DNA of 64,000 nt from CAWFLT01 sp963816795. Lineage in GTDB: Bacteria > Acidobacteriota > Vicinamibacteria > Vicinamibacterales > SCN-69-37. A program made the translations under genes and the position numbers. The first letter of the stretch is position 1. Each line of letters begins with the position of its first letter. The notes below the pieces were generated by a model, which had not been told where the DNA came from, did no database searches, and worked only from the letters and a program-made list of their open reading frames with translations. The stretch is from NCBI GenBank assembly GCA_963816795.1, contig CAWFLT010000006.1, positions 62,001 to 126,000 on the forward strand. Direction: 5' to 3'. Of the stretch, positions 44,265 to 52,995 are shown one piece after another.

Positions 44265-46604
44265 TCAGCGGCGACGGCGACGGCTTCGGCTCGAACGAGT
44301 GCGAGCACGTTCCGGCTGCTGGCTCTGCCCGTTCTTGCCTTTTGCCTTTTGCCCTTTGCCTTGTCCGTTTCGGCCTTTGCCTTTTGCCCGTTGCCTTTTG
44401 CCTTCGCTCCGGCCTTCTGCCTTTTGCCTTTTGCCCTGATCGAAGCTCCGCCCCTGTCGCCGCACCGCCTCGAGAATCTCGGCGAGCCCCAGATCGATCT
44501 GGCGCCGTTCGAGATCGACTTTGATGACCTGCACGCGGACGCGGTCGCCGAGCCGGAACACGCGGCCGTTGTTCTCGCCGCGCAGGATGTGCGCGCGCTC
44601 GACGAACCGATAGTAGTCGTCGGCCATCGTGGACACGTGCACCATGCCTTCGACGAAGTGCTCGACCAGCTCGACGTAGAGACCAAAGGCGCTGACGCCG
44701 GTGACGTAGCCGTCGAATTCGTCGCCGACCTTGTCGGCCATGAACCGGACCTTCTTCCACTGCACGAGCTCGCGCTCGGCGTCGTTGGCGCGGCGCTCGC
44801 GCTCGGACGTGTGGCGCGCGATCTCCGGCAGGTCTTCGGCCAGCTCCACGCGCCGCTCGTCGCCGGAGCCCTGGCGCGACTCGCGCAGGACGCGGTGCAC
44901 GACGAGATCCGGATACCGGCGGATGGGCGAGGTGAAGTGCGTGTAGGCGTCGGCCGCCAGCCCGAAGTGGCCGAGATTCGCCGGGTCGTATCGTGCCTTC
45001 TGCATCGTCCGCAGCATCAGGAACGCGATCGGCTTTTCCTCCGGGGTCCCGCGCATTTTCTCCACGAGGCGCTGGAACTGGCGCGGCTCGATCTGATCGG
45101 CCGCGCCGCTCAGGGAATAGCCCAGCGTCGAGATGAACTGTTCGAAGGTCTCGACTTTCACCGGATCGGGCTCTTCGTGAATGCGGTAGAGCGCGGGCAT
45201 GCCGCGCTTCTCGAGGTGCGCGGCCACCGTCTCGTTGGCGACGAGCATGAACTCTTCGATGATCCGGTGCGCGACGTTGCGCTCCGAGGCGACGATCGCT
45301 TCCACCAGCCCGGCGTCGTCGAGCACGATCTGCGATTCCTGCAGGTCGAAATCAATCGAACCCCGCCGGCGTCGGCGGGCATTGAGAATGCCGAACAGCT
45401 CGTGCATCCGCTCGAACATCGGCAGCACCGACCGGTAGCGCTCCATCACCTCCGGATTGCGGTCGGTCAGAATCTGATTGACCGCGGTGTAGGTCATCCG
45501 TTCGTGACTGCAAATCACCCCGTCGTGCACTTCGTAGCGCACCACGCTGCCGGTGCGGCGGTCGATCTCCATCAGGCACGACTGCACCAGCCGATCGACC
45601 CGCGGGTTGAGACTGCAGAGACCGGTCGACAGCTCGTGCGGAAACATGTGCACGGCACGTTCCGGAAAGTAGACCGAGGTGGCGCGTTCGTAGGCTTCCT
45701 GATCGAGCGCGGATCCCTCCGCGACGTAGTGCGCGACGTCGGCGATGTGCACGCCGAGCCAGAAGTTGCCGTTCGGCAGCCGATCGATGGAAATGGCGTC
45801 GTCGAAATCGCGCGCGTTCTCGCCGTCGATGGTCACCGTCATCCAGCGGCGGAAATCGGTGCGTTGCTGGATGTCGCGTTCCTTGACGGCGCTTCCGAGC
45901 CGCTTGGCCTCGGCAATCGCTTCGTCGGTGTGCGCGTCCGGGAGGTTGTACTTGCGGATGATGACGGTCGTGTCGACGCCGGGGGCATCCAGGTCGCCGA
46001 TGACCTCGACCACGCGGCCGAGCGCTGAACGGGTCGAGGTCGGCCAGCGCGTGATCTCGACGGTCACCATGTCGCCGCGACGCGCGCCTTTGGCCTCGCC
46101 TTTCGGCACCTGCACGTCCATCAGAATCCGCCGATCGAACGGCACGACGAATCCCAGCCCGGAATTCTCGACGTCGTAGCGGCCGACCACGCGCTGGGCG
46201 CTCCGCTCCAGGATGCGCAGAATGCGGCCCTCGGCGCGCTCGCCGTTGCGACGATGCTCGACCCGGACGACGACCCGGTCGCCATGCATCGCCTGATTGA
46301 GGTTGTTGCCGGCAATGTAGATGCTCGCCGGTCCGCCGTCGCTGGCGACTTCCGGGTCGACAAAGGCAAAGCCGCGCGGATTGGTCGACACCCGCCCGAC
46401 AATCAGGTTCATCCGGTCGGGCAGACCAAACCGCTGTCCTCGAATCTCCACCAGCGAACCCGCCGCCACCAGCGATCGAATCCGCCGCTTGAACGACGAC
46501 TGTTCCTCTTTGGGAATGCGCAGGATCTGCAGCAGTTCTTTGCCGGTCGCCGGATGGTCGACCTTCTCGCGAATCACGCGGAGGATTTCATCTTCTGAAA
46601 GCAT
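44265..46604 (-). CDS. rnr: Ribonuclease R with a repeat-derived basic tail
   Basis: 779 residues. Winged-helix N-terminus (DHPATGKELLQILRIPKEEQ), cold-shock domains, the RNB catalytic core (TIDGENARDFDDAISIDRLP, with the Asp cluster), and an S1 domain (DEFDGYVTGVSAFGLYVELV). It is a 3'-5' exoribonuclease that degrades structured RNA. The last 60 or so residues are a Lys/Arg/Gly/Gln tail (GKRQKAEGRSEGKRQRAKGK) encoded by the GCAAAAG heptad array. Basic tails are normal for RNase R, but here the DNA is a repeat. Confidence 0.95.
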   Translation of the reverse strand: MLSEDEILRVIREKVDHPATGKELLQILRIPKEEQSSFKRRIRSLVAAGSLVEIRGQRFGLPDRMNLIVGRVSTNPRGFAFVDPEVASDGGPASIYIAGNNLNQAMHGDRVVVRVEHRRNGERAEGRILRILERSAQRVVGRYDVENSGLGFVVPFDRRILMDVQVPKGEAKGARRGDMVTVEITRWPTSTRSALGRVVEVIGDLDAPGVDTTVIIRKYNLPDAHTDEAIAEAKRLGSAVKERDIQQRTDFRRWMTVTIDGENARDFDDAISIDRLPNGNFWLGVHIADVAHYVAEGSALDQEAYERATSVYFPERAVHMFPHELSTGLCSLNPRVDRLVQSCLMEIDRRTGSVVRYEVHDGVICSHERMTYTAVNQILTDRNPEVMERYRSVLPMFERMHELFGILNARRRRRGSIDFDLQESQIVLDDAGLVEAIVASERNVAHRIIEEFMLVANETVAAHLEKRGMPALYRIHEEPDPVKVETFEQFISTLGYSLSGAADQIEPRQFQRLVEKMRGTPEEKPIAFLMLRTMQKARYDPANLGHFGLAADAYTHFTSPIRRYPDLVVHRVLRESRQGSGDERRVELAEDLPEIARHTSERERRANDAERELVQWKKVRFMADKVGDEFDGYVTGVSAFGLYVELVEHFVEGMVHVSTMADDYYRFVERAHILRGENNGRVFRLGDRVRVQVIKVDLERRQIDLGLAEILEAVRRQGRSFDQGKRQKAEGRSEGKRQRAKGKGRNGQGKGQKAKGKNGQSQQPERARTRSSRSRRRRR
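44334..44452. repeat. TTTTGCC heptad array inside the rnr 3' end
   Basis: On the plus strand: TTTTGCC, CTTTGCC, TTGTCCG, CTTTGCC, TTTTGCC, CGTTGCC, TTTTGCC and so on, about 14 heptads. A short inverted arm (AAAGGCAGAAGGCAAAAA) lies at 44235-44252, across the rnr stop. Confidence 0.7.
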
Positions 46605-46664
46605 CTGAATAAGTTTATCCCTTCGATCGTCGATTTCTGGTGCTGGGTGGGACGGGCTGAGCCG

Positions 46665-46817
46665 TCGCAGACACCCGCGCCGCAGAGCGGCGCGGCCCGA
46701 GGCGTAGGGGTGGGGCCCACGCCGTTATCGTAAAGTTGGCCAACTTCCTTAAAGGCGCGGGGACCCCGCCCCAGCGCTCGGGCCGCGCGTCGCGTTGCGG
46801 CGCGCGGGTGTCTGCGA
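46665..46817. repeat. 153-base GC-rich inverted repeat
   Basis: Ends TCGCAGACACCCGCGCC and GCGCGGGTGTCTGCGA. Inside are GGGGTGGGGCCCACGCC and GGCGCGGGGACCCCGCCCC. A central TTATCG...AAGTTGGCCAACTT separates the arms. It fills most of the rnr-ECF sigma gap. Its words recur at 18.6 and 55.3-55.6 kb. Confidence 0.7.
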
Positions 46818-46839
46818 CCCAACCAGCCGCCCGTCCCTG

Positions 46840-47481
46840 ATGTCTACTGTCCCAGTGACGGTTGCCGTCGCCACCCTCGTGACGCTTTCCGCCGGCCAGT
46901 CTCAGGTGCACGAAGGCCGGGAAACCGCGGAAGTCTCGGCGCTCATCGCGGCCGCGCGGGCCGGGGACCAGCACGCCTTTGGCTCCCTGGTCAGCATGCA
47001 CCAGCGCGTCGTGTATCGCACCGCCCTGGCGGCACTCGGCACCCGGGAAGACGCCGAGGACGCGGCCCAGGAGGCCTTTGTCGTCGCCTGGCAGAAGCTG
47101 ACGGGCTTCCGCGGCGACTCGACATTTCGCACCTGGCTCCTGACGATTGTCTGGCGCAAGGCGCTCGACCGGCGCCGCGTCCGGCTGCTGTGGCGTCAAC
47201 GGACGGCGGTCGAGCAGTACGCCGACGCCCCGGCGGCCATCGAGACGCTGCACGCCGGCACCCCCGACCCGGAACGGACGGTGCTCGCGAGCGACGCGGC
47301 CCGCCGCGTGCGCGAGGCCATTCGTGCCCTCAGCCCCAAGCTGCGCGACACGCTGCTGCTGGCCGCCTCGGGCGAGTATTCGTACGACGAGATCGCGACC
47401 ATCCTCGGCATTCCGCTGGGGACCGTCAAGTGGCGGGTCGCCGAAGCGCGGCGCCTCATCGGGAGCCAGGTCGATGCCTGA
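46840..47481 (+). CDS. ECF-type RNA polymerase sigma factor
   Basis: About 213 residues. Region 2: AGDQHAFGSLVSMHQRVVYR, then EDAEDAAQEAFVVAWQKLTG and RGDSTFRTWLLTIVWRKALD. Region 4: SPKLRDTLLLAASGEYSYDE, IATILGIPLGTVKWRVAEAR. The first 30 residues are hydrophobic and poorly conserved, so the start is uncertain (ATG 46840 chosen). It overlaps the following membrane gene, which looks like its partner. Confidence 0.9.
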   Translation: MSTVPVTVAVATLVTLSAGQSQVHEGRETAEVSALIAAARAGDQHAFGSLVSMHQRVVYRTALAALGTREDAEDAAQEAFVVAWQKLTGFRGDSTFRTWLLTIVWRKALDRRRVRLLWRQRTAVEQYADAPAAIETLHAGTPDPERTVLASDAARRVREAIRALSPKLRDTLLLAASGEYSYDEIATILGIPLGTVKWRVAEARRLIGSQVDA

Positions 47482-47992
47482 GGATCTGATCGATCTCGTC
47501 GCGCGCGACCTGACCGCCTCGCCGGTGCCAGACCTGGCGCGCGCGGTCAGCGCCCGCCTCGCCACGGTCCCGCAGCAGCGCGCGTGGCCATGGCGCTACG
47601 CCACGCTCGCCGCGCTGTCGACCGCCGCCGCCGTGATCGCCGTGCTCGCTCTGCGCCCGGCGTCCCAGAACCCGCTGCCGAACGTGGTGAGCGCCCCTCC
47701 GGCTGCGGCATCTCTCGCCGTGGTGCCAGCAGTCCCGGCGACGAACGCGATGGTGGGCGCCGCTGCAGGCTCGGCGGCGTCTCGCCCGGCCAGACGGTCC
47801 GTCCCTGTGCCTGCGATCAGCCAGGTCGAGGCGGAATGGCGCGCGCGCGCCGTCGCCGCCCTCGAGCCGGCGCCGCCCCTCACGATCGATCGCATCCAAC
47901 CGGATCAGTTGACGATCCCTCTCATGGAAATAGCACCGATTGCCACGCCGGCCATCGAGCTCCCTCCAGTCGGTTCGGCTGGAGGACGTTGA
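47474..47992 (+). CDS. Single-pass membrane protein, probable anti-sigma partner
   Basis: 172 residues: short cytoplasmic N-terminus (MPEDLIDLVARDLTASPVPD), one membrane helix (YATLAALSTAAAVIAVLALR), then a Pro/Ala-rich periplasmic tail. No zinc-binding HxxxCxxC is present. The eight-base overlap with the sigma gene is the main reason to see it as an anti-sigma factor. Confidence 0.65.
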   Translation: MPEDLIDLVARDLTASPVPDLARAVSARLATVPQQRAWPWRYATLAALSTAAAVIAVLALRPASQNPLPNVVSAPPAAASLAVVPAVPATNAMVGAAAGSAASRPARRSVPVPAISQVEAEWRARAVAALEPAPPLTIDRIQPDQLTIPLMEIAPIATPAIELPPVGSAGGR

Positions 47993-47995
47993 CAC

Positions 47996-48050
47996 ACAAC
48001 TTCGAACTTCAACGTTCGAACTTCAAACTTCGGACGCGAAGTTCCTCGAG
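47996..48050. repeat. AACTTCG heptad array
   Basis: AACTTCG, AACTTCA, ACGTTCG, AACTTCA, AACTTCG in exact period 7, then GACGCGA and AGTTCC. It lies between the anti-sigma-like gene and the next reading frame. Confidence 0.65.
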
Positions 48051-48056
48051 GGACAC

Positions 48057-48684
48057 ATGAAGCGACTCGTGAAGATTTGCCTGGCTGTGGCGCTGGCCGC
48101 CACACCGGTTGCCGCACAGCAAACCGCGCCGCCGCCCACGACACCCACCGTGACGCAGCCAGTCCCGGCGGCGCCAACACAGACGCCGCCGCCCGGCCGC
48201 GGCCAGGGACGGGGAATGCCCCCGCCGACGACAACGCCGCCCACGATACCGCCGCCGGGACAGGCGCCGGGGCAGAATCAGCCGCGGCCGGAGCCGCCGT
48301 CGAGCTGGCAGAACGTCAAGATCGAGGTCGCGATCACCGATTCGCTGACCGCCGAACAGCAAACGAAAAAGACAGTGACCGTGCTGGTCCTCGATGGCCG
48401 CGCCGGTCAGGTACGCTCGATGGGGCAACCGTGAAGTCATCAATGTCGACGTCTCGCCGACGATTCGTCCGGATGGCCGAATCTACCTGCGACTGACCCT
48501 CGAGTACTTCCCGGAAGTCAGCGTGAAGCAAGCTGAGGCGACTGGCGCGTCTCGTGAAACGCGCTTCAACGAGTCGCTGTCGCTGATCGTGAACGATGGC
48601 AAACCCATTCTCGCGTCTCAGTCATCCGACCCCCGGGGCGATCGCAAGGTCACGGTGGAGCTCACCGCGACCGTGCAGAAATGA
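48057..48684 (+). CDS. Secreted protein with Pro-rich linker, one frame break
   Basis: Signal peptide MKRLVKICLAVALAATPVAA, a Pro/Thr/Gln-rich linker, then a small beta domain: WQNVKIEVAITDSLTAEQQT, KTVTVLVLDGRAGQ, and after the break NREVINVDVSPTIRPDGRIY, LRLTLEYFPE, VTVELTATVQK. One extra base near 48420 joins the halves (GNREVI). I do not recognise the family; position suggests that it belongs with the sigma pair upstream. Confidence 0.65.
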
Positions 48685-48692
48685 CGAAGGGT

Positions 48693-49090
48693 CTATTGCC
48701 CTGCCAGCCCTCTGAGCGCTTCGGCCGCCGCGCCCTGGGCGGCTGAATCGAGCGACGCGGCCCGCCGTTGCGCATCGCGCAGGTGCGTCAAGACGATCTC
48801 CAGGCGGCCGGCGCGCTCGGCCTGTCCGGTTTCCCGCAGCCGGGTCTGCGCCTTCTCGACGAGGCCGCGCGCCTCTTCGAAGCGCTTGCTGGCGTCGCCG
48901 AAATTGACCAGGAAGAGACTCACGCGTCCGTCGGAAATCAGGGCGCGCGCTTGCGCGAACTCCGCCCGCTCCTCGACGCCGGCGCACTTGACGCTCGGCG
49001 CCAGCGCGCCCGGACGCGCCCGACGAGCCAGCCGATGCCGAAGGTGACGACGGCCGCCAGCAGGATTGAGCCGATGACTCTAAGAGACAC
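48693..49090 (-). CDS. Membrane-anchored helical protein, one frame break
   Basis: N-terminal membrane helix (VSLRVIGSILLAAVVTFGIG) then, after a frame change near 48990, a coiled-coil-like region: VEERAEFAQARALISDG, FLVNFGDASKRFEEARGLVE, KAQTRLRETGQAERAGRLEI. A GTG at 49090 is chosen because the open codons further upstream are a word array. The frame change here is equivalent to one lost or two gained bases. Function unknown. Confidence 0.55.
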
Positions 49091-49166
49091 GGTGACGTTG
49101 TGAAGGCCTAACGACTTATGAAACTCTTCATGAGCTTCAACCTTCACTTCATGTCTTGAAGGTTCG
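49091..49166. repeat. CTTCATGA word array
   Basis: GTGAAGG at one end and TTGAAGG at the other, with CTTCATGAG, CTTCAAC, CTTCACTT and CATGTCTTGAAGG between. Words are 7-9 bases. It is related to the inner arms of the palindrome at 51.0-51.3 kb. Confidence 0.55.
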
Positions 49167-49173
49167 GAGGCGA

Positions 49174-49503
49174 CTAATGCAGCTGACGGGGTTCAGTCCA
49201 GGCGGAGAGTTTAGTGACGACGTCGAACTGGCGGAGGAGCTGACCGACGACCTCGCAAGCGTCTTCGCGCTGGCAGAGCTGCTCGATCTCCTGGAGGATT
49301 CTGGCGAGGGCATCTTCGGCTTGCGCGATCGCGCCTTCCGAGTAGTACTCCCGCTGCCGTTCGAGACACTGGTGATGCTTGAGAAACTCTTCCCGGAAGA
49401 ACTCTGCGAGGCAATGGCAGGAGGCACCTGCCAAGGGTCTTTGCTGACCTGGGGCGTCGACGGACATCAGACGACTCTTGAAAGCCATCAAGTCAGGGCA
49501 CAT
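49174..49503 (-). CDS. Hypothetical helical protein (up to 109 aa)
   Basis: Helix-rich and acidic with Cys and His (CHCLAEFFREEFLKHHQCLE, AIAQAEDALARILQEIEQLC). No membrane segment or known motif; the His/Cys spacing might bind a metal. The start is uncertain: MCPDLMAFKS at 49503 or MSVDAPGQQR at 49467. The composition looks like a real protein rather than an antisense shadow. Confidence 0.45.
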   Translation of the reverse strand: MCPDLMAFKSRLMSVDAPGQQRPLAGASCHCLAEFFREEFLKHHQCLERQREYYSEGAIAQAEDALARILQEIEQLCQREDACEVVGQLLRQFDVVTKLSAWTEPRQLH

Positions 49504-49573
49504 CCAGTGTAGGCGGCTTCGGTGCGAACTGTCAATCGGCTGTTACACAGAAACGGTGCGCAGGGACGAACGC

Positions 49574-51010
49574 TCAGCCCGCGAGTGCCCTTTTCATGAG
49601 GTCGCTGACAATCTTCGGATTCGCTTTCCCGCCGCTGTTCTTCATGACCTGGCCGACGAGGAACCCAAGGGCGTTGGTCTTGCCGGCGCGGAACTGCGCC
49701 ACCGGATCGGGATAGCGGCGGATGACCTCGTCCACCAGCGACGCGAGCGCTGCGGTGTCGTCGAGCTGCGCCAGGCCGTCGCGTTCGACAATGACGCCGG
49801 CCGGCTCTCCGGTCGCCCACATCTTTTCGAAAACGTCCTTGGCGCGGGAGCTGCTGACGACGCCCCGCTCGGCCAGCGCCGCCAGTTCGGCCAACGCCGC
49901 CGGCTGAATCGGCGACGCCGACAGATGCTCGGCGCCTGTCTCCTTCAACTTGCGGCGGACCTCGCCCTGGATCCAGTTGCTGGCGGCCTTGGGTGAGGCG
50001 CCGGCGGCGACCGTGGCTTCGAAATAGTCTGCGCCCCCGGGCAACAGCCGGACCAGCACGTCAGCGTCATATTCGGTCAGGCCGTGCGCGGCGACGAAGC
50101 GCGCCTTGCGCGCCTCGGGCAGTTCCGGCAGCGACTCGCGGATCGACGCGATCCAGGCCGCATCCACGGTCACCGGCTCGAGATCGGGCTCGGGGAAGTA
50201 ACGGTAGTCGTGCGCCTCTTCCTTGCTCCGCATCGAAAACGTCTGCCCGCGCGCGCTGTCCCACAGGCGCGTCTCCTGACGCACGCGGCCGCCACCCGTC
50301 ACCAGTTCGGTCTGACGCTCGATCTCGAACTCGAGCGCCTGCTGCAGATACTTGAACGAGTTGACGTTCTTGACTTCGGCCTTGGTGCCGAATTCCTGCT
50401 GTCCCACCGGCCGCACGGACACGTTGGCGTCACACCGCAGGCTGCCCTCTTCCATGTTGCCGTCGTTGACGCCGAGCGCGACGAGGATCTCGCGCAGATG
50501 CGCAAAGCAGGCCGCGGCGTCGGCGGCCGTCCGCAGATCCGGCTCGGTGACGATCTCGATCAATGGCACGCCCGACCGATTGAAATCGAGATAGGTCGCG
50601 CGATCCGAATCGGGAAAGCCGTGGTGCAGCGACTTGCCGGCGTCCTCCTCCATGTGGACGCGCGTGATGCGCACGCGAGGCCCGCCCGAGGCCTGCACCC
50701 AACCGTCGGTCGCGAGCGGCCGGTCGTACTGCGAGATCTGGTACCCCTTCGGCAGGTCCGGATAGAAATAGTTCTTCCGCGCGAAGATCGACGGCGACTG
50801 GATGGTGCAATTGAGCGCGAGCCCGGCACGAATCGCCAGGGCGACCGCCTGCCGGTTCAGCACCGGCAGCGCGCCCGGCAGACCCAGACAGACGGGACAG
50901 ACGGCAGTGTTCGGCGGTGCGCCAAACGTCGTGGCGCACCCGCAGAAGATTTTCGTGCTGGTCAGTAACTGCGAATGGATTTCGAGACCGATGACCGCTT
51001 CGAAGTTCAT
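49574..51010 (-). CDS. gatB: Asp/Glu-tRNA amidotransferase subunit B
   Basis: 478 residues from MNFEAVIGLEIHSQLLTSTK. The GatB core follows: CPVCLGLPGALPVLNRQAV, NYFYPDLPKGYQISQYDRPL, HMEEDAGKSLH, DFNRSGVPLIEIVTEPDL and EVKNVNSFKYL; the C-terminal YqeY-like tail is also present. It converts Glu-tRNA(Gln) or Asp-tRNA(Asn) to the amide. gatA and gatC are elsewhere. A TAACAT hexamer lies about 12 bases before the ATG. Confidence 0.95.
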   Translation of the reverse strand: MNFEAVIGLEIHSQLLTSTKIFCGCATTFGAPPNTAVCPVCLGLPGALPVLNRQAVALAIRAGLALNCTIQSPSIFARKNYFYPDLPKGYQISQYDRPLATDGWVQASGGPRVRITRVHMEEDAGKSLHHGFPDSDRATYLDFNRSGVPLIEIVTEPDLRTAADAAACFAHLREILVALGVNDGNMEEGSLRCDANVSVRPVGQQEFGTKAEVKNVNSFKYLQQALEFEIERQTELVTGGGRVRQETRLWDSARGQTFSMRSKEEAHDYRYFPEPDLEPVTVDAAWIASIRESLPELPEARKARFVAAHGLTEYDADVLVRLLPGGADYFEATVAAGASPKAASNWIQGEVRRKLKETGAEHLSASPIQPAALAELAALAERGVVSSSRAKDVFEKMWATGEPAGVIVERDGLAQLDDTAALASLVDEVIRRYPDPVAQFRAGKTNALGFLVGQVMKNSGGKANPKIVSDLMKRALAG

Positions 51011-51033
51011 GTGGACGGACACATGTTAGAACA

Positions 51034-51293
51034 AGGCCTCAACCACGGGGGCCACGGAGCAGCACGGGGACACGGGGTTCAAACCACCGCCTCCAAGACG
51101 TGAAGGAATGAAGGAACTGAAGCACGTGAAGACGCCCGGCGTCGGCGGGCGGAGCCCGCCCGCGTGCAACCCTTCAAGAACTTCACCCCTTCATGCCCTT
51201 CATGTCTATGAAACAGGCGTTTTCAACAGCGTGCAGAGGTGCTAGCCGGTTTGACTCCGTGAGCCCCGTGCCTCTCCGCGATCTCCGTGTTGG
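51034..51293. repeat. Nested word-array palindrome
   Basis: The 290-base gatB-pckA gap holds three nested inverted pairs. Outer: CACGGGG/CACGGAG words (51037-51078) against CTCCGTG words (51244-51290). Middle: GTGAAGG, ATGAAGG, CTGAAGC, GTGAAG (51101-51130) against TTCAAG, CTTCACC, CTTCATG, CTTCATG (51171-51205). Centre: GGCGGGCGGAGCCCGCCCGC. No gene is supported inside. Confidence 0.75.
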
Positions 51294-51312
51294 AGGTCCG
51301 TGCTCTTGCTTG

Positions 51313-52912
51313 TTAAGCGCCCTTAGGTCCCGCTGCTTTGACCTCTGCCGCCGCCGTCGCTTCGAACGTCTTGAAGTTTTCGACGAACATATGCGCCAGC
51401 TTCCTGGCCTGTGCGTCGTAGGCCGCGGCGTCCTTCCACGTGGAACGCGGGGTCAGCACGCCTGGCGGCACGTCCGGGCAGCTCTTCGGAACGTCGAGAT
51501 TGAACACTGGATCGGTCTCGTAGCCGACGCGATCGAGCGCGCCGGAAAGCGCGGCGTTGATCATCGCGCGCGTATGCGCGATCTTCATCCGGGTGCCGAC
51601 GCCGTACGGGCCGCCGGTCCAGCCGGTGTTGACGAGCCACACGCGCGCGTCGTGTCGGGCGATCCGCTCGCCGAGCAGTCTGGCGTAGACGTTGGGATCC
51701 CACACCATGAACGGCGCCCCGAAGCACGTGCTGAACGTCGCTTTCGGTTCCGTCACGCCGCGCTCGGTGCCCGCCACCTTCGCCGTGTACCCCGACAAGA
51801 AGTGATACATCGCCGCCGCCGGAGAGAGGCGCGCGATTGGCGGCAACACCCCGAAGGCGTCGGCCGTCAGCATCACGATGTTCTTCGGATGGCCGCCGCG
51901 CCGCGATGGCACCGCGTTATCGATGAACTCGAGCGGGTAGGCGCCGCGCGTGTTCTCGGTCGCGCGGTCATCGTTCAGGTCGAGTGCGCGCGTCGCGGGA
52001 TCGACGGTGACGTTCTCCAGGACCGTGCCAAACCGCCGCGTGGTCGCGTAGATCTGCGGCTCGGCCTCGGCCGAGAGGCGAATCATCTTCGCGTAACAGC
52101 CGCCCTCGAAGTTGAACACGCCGTCCGCGCTCCACCCGTGCTCGTCGTCACCGATCAGCCTCCGGTCCGGATCGCTCGAGAGCGTCGTCTTGCCCGTGCC
52201 CGACAGCCCGAAGAAGAGCGCCACGTCCCCGCGCGGCGCCGACGTTGGCCGAGCAGTGCATCGGCATCACGTCGCGAAGCGGCAACAGATAGTTCATGAC
52301 GGTGAAAATCGACTTCTTGATCTCGCCGGCGTAATTGGTGCCGCCGATGATGACGAGCTTCTTCGCAAAGTTGACGACGATGAACGTTTCGGAGTTCGTC
52401 TTGTCGACCGAGGGCGTGGCGGTCACGCCGGGCAGGTCGATCACGGTGAACTGCGGATCGTGGCCCAGCCGCGCGACCGGATCCGGTTCGGGAATGAAGA
52501 GGTGGCGGGCGAACAGGCTCTGCCATGCACGTTCGGTAATGATCCGGATGGGCAACCGGTAGGCTGGATCGGCGCCCGCCCAGGCGTCGAGGACGAACAG
52601 ATCCTTGCCGCGCGCATACGACTGCATCCGATTGAGGAGTCCGTCAAACGCGTGCGCCGTCGCGGGCCGGTTGACCTTGCCCCACGCGACGTGCGCTTCA
52701 CTCGACGCTTCGCGGACGATGAACTTGTCGTTCGGCGATCGGCCGGTGTGCTGACCGGTGCTGCACACGAGCGGGCCGTCCGCCGAGATGACGCCCTCGT
52801 GCCGGCGAACCGCCTGCTCGTACAACGCCGGAACGCTGAGATTCCAATGGACTTCACCCGCGCCCGACAGGCCTACCGCATCGAGTTCGACCTTGCGTTC
52901 ACCGTGAGACAT
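51313..52912 (-). CDS. pckA: Phosphoenolpyruvate carboxykinase (ATP), one frame break
   Basis: About 532 residues: LVCSTGQHTGRSPNDKFIVR, NYAGEIKKSIFTVMNYLLP, MHCSANVG, then after the break ALFFGLSGTGKTTLSSDPDR (kinase loop), NFEGGCYAK, and GYTAKVAGTERGVTEP. This is the ATP-type enzyme of gluconeogenesis, making PEP from oxaloacetate. One surplus base near 52235 separates the halves. The start MSHGERKVEL at 52912 has AAGGGGTG upstream. Confidence 0.93.
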
Positions 52913-52995
52913 AGCACCCCTTGGAGCGATCGACACAAACGCATCATCTTACCGTGAGCCACGGACCCTCGTCAGTGGGTTGAGTCGGCGCCGCG

